Assembly (NCBI GenBank): GCA_944474755.1
Contig: OX104113.1
Span: 45,386,980 to 45,450,979, forward strand
Source of the DNA: Limnoperna fortunei
Lineage: Eukaryota > Mollusca > Bivalvia > Mytilida > Modiolidae
Reading direction: 5' to 3'
DNA: 64,000 bases
The translations under genes were made by a program, and so were the position numbers. The notes beneath the pieces are model-generated. The model saw nothing but the letters and a program-made list of their open reading frames with translations, had not been told where the DNA came from and searched no databases. Of the stretch, positions 23,231 to 35,264 are shown piece after piece (position 1 is the first letter of the stretch; each line of letters starts with the position of its first letter).

Positions 23231-24044
23231 CCTCGTTATTTATCCCCAGTATCTATTTATAAATCATGTTTTACAGGTTATCGGCATGTTGGTTTTATGG
23301 CACTGTGAACAATGTTACCATTAGTCTATCTGGATGAAGCTGCATTCAACACAAGCTTGTAAAAAAAAGGCGGTGGAGGAGGTTTTAGTAGTTGAGGTGA
23401 AGGTTGTGGTGGTCGTGGATGCGGCAAACTTTCAAATCAAGAGTGTTTGTTTGAAAACAACAACAATCGCAAAAAATTTGTATAGTAACTACAGCAAGAG
23501 TTGATTTCGAACGTGTAGTATTTATATATATTTTATCGTAAAATCTAAAAAAACATCGTAATTTATACCGGAAACATCTTCGTCAAAATAATAAATAAGT
23601 AAAGATTAAACAAAACATTCTATACAAACGGACATTACATCTTTCCCTCACTCAAACTTATATATAGTGTATACATGTACATATAAAGAGGATATAGATA
23701 TTCTTGGTTTTTTTCTTCAGGTACTCACAAAACCGTATGTCTGATACATAATTTGTGTAAATGCTCACCACCTATCTTATAATATTGATTCGTATTTCAG
23801 ATTTCTTTCAAAGGCTCCTGTTTGATTGCAATTACGGAGAATGCATACATAATTTTAAATAAAGAATACTGTTATAGTTTATAGCGTTTAATATAATATA
23901 CCCTTAACCACATACAATTGAATGTTATTATTAGCCAATGTTGTTGGGTATATGTATATTGCCCCTCGTAACATCATTCGATGTTTTGCGATACGTTATT
24001 AAGACCATAGTATAAAATTTAGTATTTCTACTTTATTAGACCAA

Positions 24045-24165
24045 ACAGGAATTGCATGCAGATTTAGTGACTTGCAGATACTTCTTATATATCACATTTT
24101 GTGACCTGCAAATACTTCTAATATATCAGAATTAGTGACCTGCAGAGACTTTTTAGATATCATGA
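24045..24165. repeat. Short tandem repeat of about 38 bp, three copies
   Basis: GTGACTTGCAGATACTTCTT, GTGACCTGCAAATACTTCTA and GTGACCTGCAGAGACTTTTT recur with ATATATCA after each. Confidence 0.75.
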
Positions 24166-24169
24166 AATG

Positions 24170-25300
24170 TAATGTGATCATTTGATTGTTCAAAGAATTC
24201 GAATCCCCTCTCGGATATAGCATATGACCAATCTTTTCCTGCTTCCAGAATAAGACGTCCTATATAATGACGTCTGTGTGATTGTGTAGTACACACAGAT
24301 ACACGCTAAATGTGGTGTCTTTTACTGGTATTGTTAATTTCTCTGAACGCATTAACCCTTACTATCATTGAGGTATTCCAGAGGAAACATTGGAACGTAA
24401 ATTGTGTTTCGTATCACATATATGTCTATATTAAACCAAATAAATACGTTGTCTCGGATACAGTATGTATGTGCTTTATTAATAAAGCTTAATTTGTACC
24501 GTAATGTATTGGTGTTTTGGAAATATCTAGAAAAAACGATTTTCTCTTTCTACATGCAGTGATTTAAGAATACTGTTATAGAATTTTACTAGTGGAATCA
24601 CAGTTGACGGTTTGTCAGAACACAATTAATGATGTTCGTATGTTCATTAAAATATTTATTCTATACAACTTATAAAAGAAATTGGCCGATAGTAAGTGTA
24701 CTTTCTTTAAATATCGTTGTAACATTTGCAGTTTTGGGGATTTGAACACTGTTCAAATAACTTAATACACGTTACTTCGAGGAGAATAGTTGTATTAGTT
24801 TGGTATAAATCTATTATATTTTATCGCAGATCGAGTCGAGCCTGATGCATTGTTTGGGAGTAATGTTTCAATAACTCAATTCAATCACAATACTATCATC
24901 AGTATTAGTTCTTACTGAAAATTCTGAAAGTGAGGCATTCAGTAGTAGTAATGTAAACTGTCTACATGTAATATAAGTATAGTACTTAAAAAAAATATTT
25001 GCTTACAAATGTTTTGTATTCAATTAAAACAAAAAAACCTTACAAGACCAATATTGTACGCTTCAATTCAGATTTTGTTTATTTGGTCAACATACGCAAC
25101 ATATAAATACACATACTACACAGATTAAAATGTTTCTGTAGAATAATAAATGATAGAACTATTTTTCCTTCAGACACAACTATTACCCTCGGACTCACCT
25201 CCTGGCAATAGTTGCACCTTGGAGAAAAATTATCTTGTTATTACCTTCAAACCTAGTCAATTCGTATTCAATATCATATATCTACTACTCCATATAAATT
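24170..25300. other. Gene-free interval
   Basis: AT-rich, with no supported exon or element. The frames at 24310-24492 and 25150-25344 have no recognisable features. Confidence 0.4.
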
Positions 25301-25309
25301 TTTATAGCG

Positions 25310-25446
25310 GATTTGGGTTTAGTGACCGAGAGCGTTGGACATAATGCAGGTGAATGGGTGCAACAGTGTCACATCGGTGTGAGTTAGAATCCCACTGAGG
25401 GCAACCAAAAAAATTAATAGTATTAAAATCTTATTCTAACATTTGA
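25310..25446 (+). mobile_element. tRNA-derived SINE (family 2), degraded copy
   Basis: GACCGAGAGCGTTGGACATA (degraded A box), GGTGTGAGTTAGAATCCCAC (degraded B box), then ATAGTATTAAAATCTTATTC, parallel to the copies at 9034 and 25787. The cassette is truncated at the 3' side. Confidence 0.6.
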
Positions 25447-25552
25447 GCTTAATTTTTTAGACGTATATTAATGTTTGGTATTTACACTGTATTTCTGATG
25501 CTTAATTTTTTAGACGTATATTAATGTTTGGTATTTACACTGTATTTCTGAT
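25447..25552. repeat. Perfect 53-bp tandem doublet
   Basis: Two copies of a 53-bp unit (GCTTAATTTTTTAGACGTAT ... CTGTATTTCTGAT) follow each other directly, with no visible difference. The unit begins in the 3' part of the SINE at 25310. Confidence 0.85.
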
Positions 25553-25786
25553 GCTTTAGAAACGCCGCATGATAGATATATTAAATTGTTGTCACAACAC
25601 TCAGACGTTTGTTTATAATTTACTTATACTGTGACTGTAAGTAACTCCTGTCGTCCTATATAAAATATACAAAAACGTAGAGTTATATTGCTGTTAGAAC
25701 GCTGGGAATAATGCAGGCTAGTACACATGTACTATGTCTATATTTACGACTCACATCGGTTAAGGCAGCTTTATTTTATATTGCGC

Positions 25787-25950
25787 GAATTTGGCCTAGT
25801 TGTCTAGAGCCCTGGACATAATGCAGCAGAAGAAAGGGTGCCACAGTGTCACATCGGTGCAAGTTCCAATACCACCTAGCGTCAGCAAAATCTGTCAGTA
25901 TTAAAATCTACTTCTAACAGTATTGGGCTTAATGTGTAGACTTATATGTA
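25787..25950 (+). mobile_element. tRNA-derived SINE (family 2)
   Basis: TTTGGCCTAGTTGTCTAGAG, CTGGACATAATGCAG, GGTGCAAGTTCCAATACCAC and GTATTGGGCTTAATGTGTAG occur in the family-2 order. The tail is lost or diverged. Confidence 0.6.
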
Positions 25951-26777
25951 AAATATCCTGGCAAACAACTAGTTTTTATTGACTTATTTTTGGGATTAAA
26001 TAGTACACAACTACGGCAGCTCAGTGCATGCGATATCATTTTTTAAGAAACACTTAAAGAAGATATCAGCCGACGCTGATTATAGCTCCAAAAACCAAAA
26101 AGTCTTTAAGACCTTACGCCTTCAACATTCACCTTCTTAATATATGACCTAGAAAAAGGTCAAGATCATGGTGAAGGTCGTGACCTTCATATTTTACTTT
26201 GTTAAGTTTTCAGTTAAGTTAAGGTAAAAACATAAGATTCCGCATCTAATTGTATTTTACCCATTGTTGGACACTCAGTATTAATCAAAGATCAGACATG
26301 ATTTAAAACAAAATTTAATTACAATGCTAGTTTGTCATTATTTCAACGATGTCATTTCAAAATTACTAACCCAACGACTTATTTATTTGTGATTTTTTTA
26401 TACCTATGTCCACGTACTTGAGCGTTGAAAACATGTGCATGATTGTTGAATCCCCGAATCAATTAAGTGATAAGTTTATACAGATCGATACGGTAAGCCT
26501 CTTTAAAAAATAAACATGTAGAATTTGATCAAATGTCATTCGTTCAAATTTGGATTGTTGTGTTCTTTTAAATAGTTTTCATCTTTGAATAAAATATCAA
26601 ACTTGCTTGCATTCAATATAGACTGCACGTTCATATCAAAGAAATTGTGTGTAAGTTGTTTTATCTAATAGTGTCTAATAGTGTCATTTTATTCTTGTTT
26701 CGGTTGATTGGCAAAGATACCGAAGATCAGAAATATATCTACTTTCTGATACGATAAAATGTCCTTACTGAATTGTT

Positions 26778-27164
26778 AAGTCGCCCAAAACGAAGTTTTG
26801 GCGACTTATTGTTTTTGAACCGTTTCTTATTATTATTAAGTCGCCCAAAACGCTACCTTTAAATTTTTTCTCCGACGTCGGGTTTCAAAATGGCCGCTAA
26901 AAACGTGTGTAATTTTCAACGTTATGCGATCTCAATGACATTTAACGTGCTCTGATTGCAACAAAATTTGGTGTGGAGGTGGATTTAAGTGTATCGAGTT
27001 GAAATCCAAATTCAGAATTTTTTTTTCCACCCGGCGTTTCAAAATGGCCGCCAAAAACGCGTCAAATTGTAAACGTTGTCCGATTTGAATGAAATTTGAT
27101 ATGTAGGTACATCTTAATGTCCCGAGTGGAACGCAATACTATCCATGGGGATTTTGGGCGACTT
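26778..27164. mobile_element. Inverted-terminus element with terminal hairpin
   Basis: The left end AAGTCGCCCAAAACGAAG folds back on CTTCGTTTTGGGCGACTT-like text immediately next to it, and a second AAGTCGCCCAAAACG starts at about 26839. The right end reads ATTTTGGGCGACTT, complementary to both. Inside, TTTCAAAATGGCCGC(T/C)AAAA appears twice, about 150 bp apart. No coding capacity. The class is unknown. Confidence 0.6.
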
Positions 27165-27417
27165 CTGTGTTGGCATCCCAACACATTATCTTTAATTAAA
27201 AAATGATTTGATCACACCCTTATTGTAGATTTGTCAATATATGAAATGACAATCAAACAGAACATTCGGATGTTAAATCGAAGAATTTCTGGTGGAAAAC
27301 TCATTTGGGGTGGTCGGTGTGCTTTGATTTTTTTTAACTTGCCTTGGTCTACATAGATTTTAATTTGATGCACAGTTGTTACTAAATAATGATGTTATAT
27401 AGTAATATTTTAGTCAA

Positions 27418-27505
27418 TAAAGTGTCATCAAAAATACCAAGGTTAATAGAATTTACTACGCCAGACGCGCGTTTCATCAAGACTCATTCGATTTCTGAAC
27501 TAAAG
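27418..27505 (+). repeat. Dispersed repeat family D, copy 1
   Basis: GTCATCAAAAATACCAAGG, TTTACTACGCCAGACGCGCG and TTTCATCAAGACTCAT match the segment at 63428-63515 almost base for base. A weaker copy lies at 36950-37025. Confidence 0.75.
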
Positions 27506-27635
27506 TGAACCATGATTTAATGCAGAAAAGCATTAAATATAACTTATCTATATATAAACCAAAACAATAATATAAATATGATGTTTTGTCATAATATATA
27601 CCGGGTATAACAAGATTTGATTTGTAAGCAGTAGG

Positions 27636-27922
27636 GACCTCAGTGGCACGTGCTCGGTGGCCTAGTCGTTACGGTAGTTCGTCTATTACTGATCACGTGT
27701 CTGCCAACACTGAGGTTGCGGGTTCGAATCTCACTGCCGATGGAGGTGTGTGCATTCGACATCAATCTAAATTAACAAGGATTGCCAGTTTTCAGACCGA
27801 AGTTGGGGGGGGGGAGGGTCTCCGGGTACTCCGGCTTCTTCCCCAATAAAAACTGGACATCAGGATTTTCCTGACAAACTGCTGAAAGTGGCGTTAAACA
27901 CCATTCAAACTAACGAATAAGC
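27636..27922 (+). mobile_element. Full-length tRNA-derived SINE (family 1)
   Basis: The head contains GCTCGGTGGCCTAGTCGTTA and the B box GGTTCGAATCTC. The body and 3' text (GCTGAAAGTGGCGTTAAACA, then CCATTCAAACTAACG) are typical. A 10-bp direct repeat AAGCAGTAGG flanks it at 27626-27635 and 27923-27932. A G-run interrupts the body. Confidence 0.85.
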
Positions 27923-28889
27923 AAGCAGTAGGAGTTTGTCAAAACCCATTTAGCCAAGAGAAAGAATAGAATGTATGACATGGAATCATTGTCAAAAGTA
28001 ATTCATAACAATTACTTTAATTAAAACCATACAAAACGAAAAATGCATCGAAGAAAGACGTTCTTGGCAATATCAAATACACATAAACTAGGTAGGTATT
28101 AGAGGAACAAACAATAAGTATATATAGTTATGGTATAGGGTCGGTTTTATACTCACTATCATTTTATGGAACAGTTCAGTGTGCTTCTTGCTGCTTGCTG
28201 AAGCATCCAATGTACTATATTCTCCAACTTTCTGTGCCATGTCCAAGGCATTTATTTTGTCAAAACATTTAAATTACCACACAATATAATTATATTTCAC
28301 ACTGATAACTGTTAATATTTATATAAGTCAACGTTTCATGCTCACTGACCAATGTATGATACGGATAGCAAGTCTGTAATTGATGAACTGAAGGCACGGA
28401 GTCATAACTCATCACGTTACCACTAATTGGCAGGCATTCCACTAGCTTTTTAATTACTTAATATCTATTGTGTAGATAATCAAAGATAAGCAATTGAGAC
28501 AGTTTTGAAGGCAGAAATAATGATAATAGAAAGTATAATTAGTTTATGTACAACAATATTTTAATTGAAAACTTCTGGGGCAACGATTGAGTCACCGGTG
28601 GTAAACATTGTACAAAAACGCATTGCATTCAAGCCTTATACTTAGGGTTATGAGTAAGGGTTGTGACCCTTATGTACCCAATTACTGTGGCATTAAACTG
28701 GTTTCTGTTTGATTTTAAGTAGTTGTACAAGATTTAACGTGGAAAATGCAAAGACAAGGACAAAAAGCTCCATAAGTCTTTACAGTAACAAAGAACATAA
28801 GCGCCGATAAGCGTTTTAACTAACATACAATACAACAATGAACACAAAGAACATTACTTCCTAAATATACACTTGAACCATATGTGGAT

Positions 28890-29150
28890 GTTTCCGGTGC
28901 TCTACCCACAGTTAAGCATAAGAATTTATCAGATTTTTTGAATTGCGCAAAAGTGAAAAAGATCTTTTATTTCGGAAATGGTCTGGCAAGTCATTCCATA
29001 TTTTTCCTGCGAAATATTCAAAATAGTTTACCTTGTTGTTCGGTCCTTGGTATATTTGACATAATCTTGTATCTAAAATTATATATCTTTGGTTTTATTT
29101 CCATCAAATTATGTAAATCGTCTGGGATTTGTTTATTATTTTTAAATGAC
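28890..29150 (-). pseudogene. LINE reverse-transcriptase C-terminal remnant
   Basis: The minus strand reads IPRTEQQGKLF, then after a frameshift FEYFAGKIWNDLPDHFRN followed by KRSFSLLRNSKNLINSYA and a stop. The pattern 'R(T/N)...FxxxAGxIWNxLPxxxRN...S...FxxxL' is the usual C-terminus of CR1/Jockey-type non-LTR retrotransposon ORF2 proteins. The frame is broken and only the last 80 or so codons remain, the standard 5'-truncated state. Confidence 0.7.
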
Positions 29151-29742
29151 AGTTGCAATACTTCTAATTATTCTTATTTTTAGTAAAGGCCAAGAGCTCA
29201 GAACTGTTATAATTATTGCAAATAAATATCGGGGCTCTCTCATACATTTTTCCATTTTATTTGTGTTAAATACATTACATAAGTACAATGTTAAGGACAG
29301 TAATTAAAGTTAGAGAAGATAGGAATAATATTTTGTTAGTCTTCCTAATTTGGAATTCTGTTCAGTACATCTAAAGGTGTCTTAATGCCTTTTTTTATAA
29401 ATATTAGCAATGTAAGTGTTAAATTTTAGTTGGCATTCTAGTGTTACCTTAGCAATTTTAATTCATCTTTGCATTTAATTACATGTTATGTTTTCTATAT
29501 GAGTTTTATTACCAATGGTCAGGGCCTGAAACTTATAGGGGTCAAACCAATCTGGTCATATCAAGCTGTCAGTCTTAGTTTTGGATTGAGTTCCTCAATA
29601 TTATATCCCGCATAGGAAGGGGTGTTTTCATATAAAGTGAAATATAATGTATAAGATAAACACATATTTAGAAAAAAGATTAAATTAAATAACATTAGCG
29701 AGGAGCCTTGTGGTACCCCTTTTATAAAATTTTCCTCATTCT

Positions 29743-29922
29743 CACTGCAGGCAGGGTGTACTCGACTCCAATCTTAATTGACAAGGATTGCCAGTTTTCC
29801 TACCTCAGGTCGGGGGTTTTCTCCGGGTACTCCGGCTTCCTCCCCCAATAAAAACTGGACGCCATGATATAGCTTAAAAATTGTTGAAAGTGGCGTTAAA
29901 CACCATCAAACAAACAAACAAT
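29743..29922 (+). mobile_element. Headless SINE (family 1)
   Basis: Begins TCTCACTGCAGGCAGGGTGT, i.e. inside the body and without the tRNA-like head, and runs to GGCGTTAAACACCATCAAAC and the CAAACAAACAAACAA tail. The body is close to the copy at 7208. The truncation point coincides with that of the copy at 30219-30399. No clear target-site duplication was found. Confidence 0.8.
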
Positions 29923-30218
29923 CCAATTATTAAAGATAATCCAAATATTGCACACTGTTTCCTGTCAGACAAATGATCTTGGAGACGTTAATAAGGTACT
30001 GCTGAAAGGCCATATGTTTTTAATTTATTAAGATGAAAATTGTTTGGAAAGACAATACTATGATTTAATTAAGTCCAAATAATATTACTGCAACATATTT
30101 ATTTATATTTAATGCGGATTTCTATTCTGCTATTTGTAACAATGTAGTTTGACATCCAGAGAGAAGAGAGGAAAGGGTGAAATATTCGATTTAAATAATA
30201 TGTTAATTGGTTATTTAT

Positions 30219-30399
30219 GTTTGTTTGTTTGATGGTGTTTAACGCCACTTTCAGCAATTTTTCAGCTATATCATGGCGTCCAGTTTTTATTGGGGGAGGA
30301 AGCCGGAGTACCCGGAGAAAACCCCCAACCTGCGGTAGGAAAACTGGCAATCCTTGTCAATTAAGATTGGAGTCGAGTGCACCCTGCCTGCAGTGAGAA
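30219..30399 (-). mobile_element. Headless SINE (family 1) with perfect 13-bp TSD
   Basis: On the minus strand it begins TTCTCACTGCAGGCAGGGTG and lacks the head. It is flanked by AATTGGTTATTTA at 30206-30218 and 30400-30412, showing that this headless form was itself inserted rather than deleted later. Confidence 0.9.
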
Positions 30400-30438
30400 A
30401 ATTGGTTATTTAAGGAACCTTTAGAACGTTTAAAATGA

Positions 30439-30666
30439 TTAACGCAACGAAAAATTTGCTTGGTGGTTTTGTGGAAAGATTTTAGTGGATTTACCAAATT
30501 CTGCTATTTTATTATTCTCAAGAAGAAAATATCCAATATGTTTGTTACTTTTACGATTAAATTGAATCTGGGAAGACTCGTACGCATTACGGTTTAAATG
30601 ATTGACCGATGTACCATTTTCACGGATATCGTTCGAAGACTCTGCTGCTATCACTACACGCGCCAC
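30439..30666 (-). CDS. Unrecognised 75-codon open frame
   Basis: Polar predicted product with NRNAYESSQIQFNRKS and LLENNKIAEFGKSTKIFPQ. No signal peptide, membrane segment or familiar motif, and no splice evidence. Its composition is more protein-like than most frames here. It may be a mobile-element fragment or chance. Confidence 0.15.
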   Translation of the reverse strand: MARVVIAAESSNDIRENGTSVNHLNRNAYESSQIQFNRKSNKHIGYFLLENNKIAEFGKSTKIFPQNHQANFSLR

Positions 30667-30669
30667 ATA

Positions 30670-31980
30670 AGACTAATGTATTACCAGTTTGTACTAACCT
30701 TATGCCGCTAATAATATGATGTTTATATTTTTATTTAAAGCCCAGTCTAAATAAAACAAAATGACCTGTTATAGATGGGTCAAAGTTGGAAAACATTTTT
30801 GTTATTGTATTGTAACTGTCAAGTCCCATAATGAATACTCAATTATATTATTTAATTTTCTTTTGTAACATGAAATTTGATTGAACAATTCAAATCACCG
30901 GCTATACGAAATAACGTGTCTGTCACATGACATATTCTTACTAATAGTTCTATGACGTCATCGTTGTTTTTACAGTTAAAATTGTCAAATATTATCGTCA
31001 ATGTTAAATAACATGAAAATATTTCCAATTTCTTAACATAAAGAAATTTATACTTCTTAATTAAATTCAAAGAATTGTTCCTTCTAAAACCTCTTTGTCT
31101 AATTGTCTGTTTACATTGGAACGGGATATGCACTTGATAAAATAGAAATCTGTACAACTAATTGGTAGGCACTAATTACATCTTCCATTTGTCAAAGATG
31201 TGCACTTACAACGAGTAACTTGTTAAAACAAGGATGACGATTCACTTTCTCTGTTTTATTTAATTTGACCAAACCACCGTGCAGACCTTGCATGTTCAGC
31301 TTTTCGACTCGTTGGTTTGCATGGTATATAAGTTATTTTTAACACGACGACTTCCTTTTGAAACATTTGTAAGGCAGAAGACGATTTTTACCAAAGGTAA
31401 GATATTAGTAAAAACTTTGAAACTTTACAGAAAGGTCTCTGAAAATGGCTTTGATTTATTTTAGTTTATTTCATTAATGGAACCTGTAGTTTAGCCAATA
31501 ATTTAAAGAAATGTATGACTATAAACTGAAATACCGCTAATTTGAATGTTCATGAAATATTGCCAAACCATAAATGAAATGAGGAAGGTACACATGTGGT
31601 GTATATATCCTTTCTGATGTCATTAAATCTAACCAACAGTGGCTCTTAGAAGGGTAAAACGAACTTGTTTTTAAAATGGTGTATTCCAACTCTCTGTTTA
31701 AACCGAAGATACATTGTAATTCAATGCACGTTTTATAATCTTTCTCGCAACAAGCTACGAGATTAATGATTGTTATAATAATCAGTGCTACGGAGAAAAC
31801 TTTAGTTCGATAAATAGCATCATGGTAACATTGTAATATCTACAGAGGAAAATATGCGTGGTATTAGAACGAATGGTTCAGGCCAGAGAAGTCTTTCATA
31901 TCGCTATGCATCACGCGAAGTTACATTTTGTATGTTGCTGATGCGGGTTTGACCTAAATGTCTTAATTTAATTTCTTTTT
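30670..31980. other. Gene-free interval
   Basis: AT-rich, with no supported exon. The frames at 30852-31157 and 31279-31464 have no recognisable feature. Confidence 0.4.
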
Positions 31981-32003
31981 CGAATTGTATACATCTTGAA
32001 AGG

Positions 32004-32250
32004 GGCCCGGGTGGCCGAGTGGTTAAGGTAGTTAGTCTACTAATGACCACGTGGTCTGTTAACACCGAGGTTGCGGGTTAGAGTCTCACTGTGTACTCTA
32101 CTCCAATCTTAACTGACAAGGATTTCCAGGTTTTCTTCTTCATGTCGGTGGATTTCTTCGGGTACTCCGACTCCCTCTCAATGAAAACTGGTCGCTTTCA
32201 TATAGCTGAACAATTGCTGAAAGTGGCGTTTAACACCATTTAAAGAAATA
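32004..32250 (+). mobile_element. tRNA-derived SINE (family 1)
   Basis: The head GGGTGGCCGAGTGGTTAAGG has the best-preserved A box in the window; the B box is altered (GGGTTAGAGTC). The body is shortened after TCTCACTG. The 3' end reads TTGCTGAAAGTGGCG, then TTTAACACCATTTAAAG. Confidence 0.8.
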
Positions 32251-32439
32251 AAATGTGTAAATATAATCAAACAATTAATGTGAACTAAGTTTAAAATATC
32301 ATTGATCCAACGTTAGAATACACAACATTTTGTTTAATCTTTCAGTATTATCACCGCACGTGATGTTTTGTCGTTGACGTATACTACCTGCTTTTCTGAC
32401 ATTAAGGTTTTTACAAAACTATTGATAATTCATATATAT

Positions 32440-33125
32440 GGCATGCGATGGACACGCCCATGACGTAAGATTCTGGCTAACTTTCCGTATGATAACAAAC
32501 GCTATGATGTGGGTCTGAGCTTTTTTGTGGAATGATCAAATCCCAAATGGATAGAACAGTACTTAAAAATCTTTCAACAACTCAATAAAGATCAGTTTAT
32601 CCAAGCATGGTTTTCGAATGCTAACAATTTATCGAGAAGTGAATTTTACTTTGAATTTAAAAGAATATAATTTGGAACAATACTTGGTAATGTTTAACCA
32701 GTGCGATGTTTATCATATTGCAAAACTGAAATGTTCCAATGTAAAATTACCATAGAGAAACAGGTAGACGGACTTGCATCTCAAAAGATCATAAAATATC
32801 GGAATGTCATATTGTAGGCAGAGAATTGGCGATGAGGTCCATTATATTTTTATATGTCAAAATGCTTCATATTAGGTATGCGCCGCAAATTTTTTCCTCT
32901 TTATTATATTAAAAACTCATGAGAACTCAAATTAATATTACTTCCGGTTAATTATCACACAAACTTTACAGAAGCTTGACGTCATTCCTTAGAAATCTTG
33001 CTAGGTTGCTGTTAATCTGCAAGGTGTACATGTAATTTGCATTCCTTTTTTGAAAATGTATACTGGTATTGTATTTTTGTATATTGTTATAATTTGTCTA
33101 CTTGTACATCATATGTGTCCGAGGT
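32440..33125 (+). pseudogene. LINE reverse-transcriptase 3'-end remnant
   Basis: Plus-strand frames read (with breaks) YLVMFNQCDVYHIAKLKCS, then IGDEVHYIFICQNASY. The pattern 'KxRCSNxxLPxExG ... GDExHYIFxCP' is the conserved C-terminal zinc-knuckle-like region of many bivalve non-LTR retrotransposon polyproteins. Several stops and frameshifts break it, and the 3' part (32920-33125) looks like its untranslated tail. Confidence 0.6.
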
Positions 33126-33129
33126 TAAT

Positions 33130-34120
33130 CAATCAAATTGTCTGGTCTCGCTACGTGTTTTTCTAATTTGTAAGCATTTATTTTAATAATGAATAACTCG
33201 GCTTATACCAGAATTGACGTTTACGACTGATAAAGATAAAATTGGTTTGACCGATAGAAAGCCTAACTATGAACTGTTTGTATGGCCTTGAACGCCACTT
33301 TTATAGATTGTGCAACTATTAATATGAATTTACTAGAATTCTTTTGTATAAATGATAATAATAGATTATTTTTACTATTTTTTGTAAATGCATTTTACAG
33401 TTGAAGCAGTAATAAGTATAAATAGCGTTGGCTATTTTATGATTAGTTGAACCTAATATTAGATAATGGTTAATAATCCTAGATTTGCATTGTTATGGCA
33501 CGCAAAAGTCATAATATATTCTTAGTTTAAGGTTTATGCTAACACAGACGACGATTTCCAAGATTATTACTCATAAACAAATTAAAGCTAAATTTATATT
33601 CAATCAGCGTGGTTAATATACATGAATTCGCGTTTATTAACGATTTCATAGATCGAACGTTTAAAAACTTCAAACGTTTCTGGCTTACTAAGAATTATTA
33701 ACTTGAATTCGCGTTTAGGAATTATAACAACGATTTTTTTTACATTTATTGGAAGCTTGCTTACTTTCTAATGTCACATTAAAACATTTATATTATCATA
33801 CTGATTACTTTATTGAGATTTTAATACGTCGTAAATATGTCTTTTATGGTTTTATATTGCTGACATCAAATATCATTCTGACACAACTACGTTTCTGAGA
33901 GCCCAATTGGACATAAAGTACGAATGTAAACAGATTATACACACTATAGTTAACACATAAGCTAACACACAGACTATACGGCTTGCAGTTACATTGACAC
34001 AGGTTTTATTTCCTTACGATAGGTTTTATTTTTGACTAGGCTTCTCGCTAACCATACCAGGTTAGATAGGAATAAATTCATGGAATTCTGACCCTGATAA
34101 ATGGCTTTTGTACAGAAAAG
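33130..34120. other. Gene-free interval before the glycine-rich gene
   Basis: AT-rich. A TATAAATAG-like motif at about 33418 has no associated exon that I could find. Confidence 0.4.
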
Positions 34121-34133
34121 CATGTCGTACACG

Positions 34134-34143
34134 TATATAAAAC
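34134..34143 (+). promoter_or_regulatory. Candidate TATA box of the polyglycine gene
   Basis: GTATATAAAAC about 190 bp upstream of the ATG at 34327. If used, the transcript would begin near 34165 and have an unspliced leader. Alternatively an upstream exon could be joined at the acceptor-like CTCTCTTTGCGTAG ending at 34317. Confidence 0.35.
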
Positions 34144-34326
34144 AATAAGATTTAACAATGAAATAGCTTACGTTTTTACTTATATTATTTTGAGCACGAT
34201 AAATGGTTTTTTGTACATGCAGACAAAAGTGAAATAACTTTTTTGTTTTTAAATACATTATTTAAAAGTAACACTTTCGTACCTGATAATTTAATCACGA
34301 TTATCTCTCTTTGCGTAGAAATCAAC

Positions 34327-34982
34327 ATGTTCAGACCGTACATTATGTTGTCCTTGATCTTGTATTTCATCGGAACTAGAGCAGCTCCAGTACCTGATTC
34401 TAAAATTATTGAAGTAGGAGGAGGTGGTGGTGGCGGCGGCGGAGGAGGAGGAGGCGGCGGCGGTGGTGGTGGTGGTGGAGGAGGCGGTGGAGGTGGAGGA
34501 GGAGGCGGAGGCGCGGGTGGGGCTGTAGCTAAAGAAGATACACCAAAAGTTATAAAGACTGGAGGTGGTGGAGGTAGCCACGACTCTTCAGGACCGGAAG
34601 CGACTGACGTCGATGTTGAATTCAACGTCAAGTCACCTAATTCTGGGGTGAATATTCTGAGCACCGTCGGAATGAAAGGAGCCGTAAATCCCATAATTAT
34701 AGGAGAGGGAGTAGCAAGCAATCCGATTCCAAGAGCCCCAAAAAGTTCAGGAGGTGGCGGTAGGTTATCGTAAGATAGTAACCATAGAGTTTAAAGTAAA
34801 TACATGCAACGATTAATTCAGTCATCGACAATTTGTCATTTTTTAATGTCTATATGAATAGATCACCTATATATGAATTTAATTACTTACAAATTTGTGT
34901 ATCTCTTTTAGGGTTGGCTGAGCTGATGGGTATGACTGATCGTTTCTTAACAGATAATACTTGGAAAAAGCGGAGAGGATAA
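34327..34982 (+). CDS. Secreted polyglycine protein, two exons
   Basis: Exons 34327-34759 and 34912-34982 join at GCG|GTAGGT and CTCTTTTAG|GG in matching phase, giving 167 aa. Residues 1-19 (MFRPYIMLSLILYFIGTRA) form a signal peptide, followed by APVPDSKIIEV. Residues 31-62 are 32 consecutive glycines encoded by mixed GGA/GGT/GGC codons, so this is not a plain trinucleotide microsatellite. Then come a charged linker with a second short Gly5 block, a mixed segment (VDVEFNVKSPNSGVNILST) and the spliced C-terminus LAELMGMTDRFLTDNTWKKR ending RG and TAA. Without splicing, the frame would end after GGRLS at 34773. Signal peptide plus polyglycine suggests an extracellular structural protein of shell matrix or byssus type. 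I cannot name it. An ATTAAA at 35013 may be the polyadenylation signal. Confidence 0.75.
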
Positions 34983-35264
34983 TGGCGTATACGCCTACAC
35001 TTTAAACTAAAGATTAAAACTGAAAACTGTGTGTCTTTTTGTATATATTGTTTTTGTATAATATATTGTAATCCGGCATCAACGTGGTGTTTTAGAGGAC
35101 ATTCATATACACCCTTTGCTCATTGCAGATAAAATATTTATACCAGAATAACGGTACTTCTCGCCACCTTTAGCATCGATTGTTGTGTATCTTTGAAGCA
35201 TCAGTTAGTTACTAGGTCATTTTGAACACGTATTCAGAGTTAATAATAAGTTGAACTAGTTTAC

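Noticed and set aside
34185..34721. Polyproline frame on the minus strand and a serine/threonine-rich third frame
   Set aside because: Shadows of the polyglycine coding run. No signal peptide or splice support.
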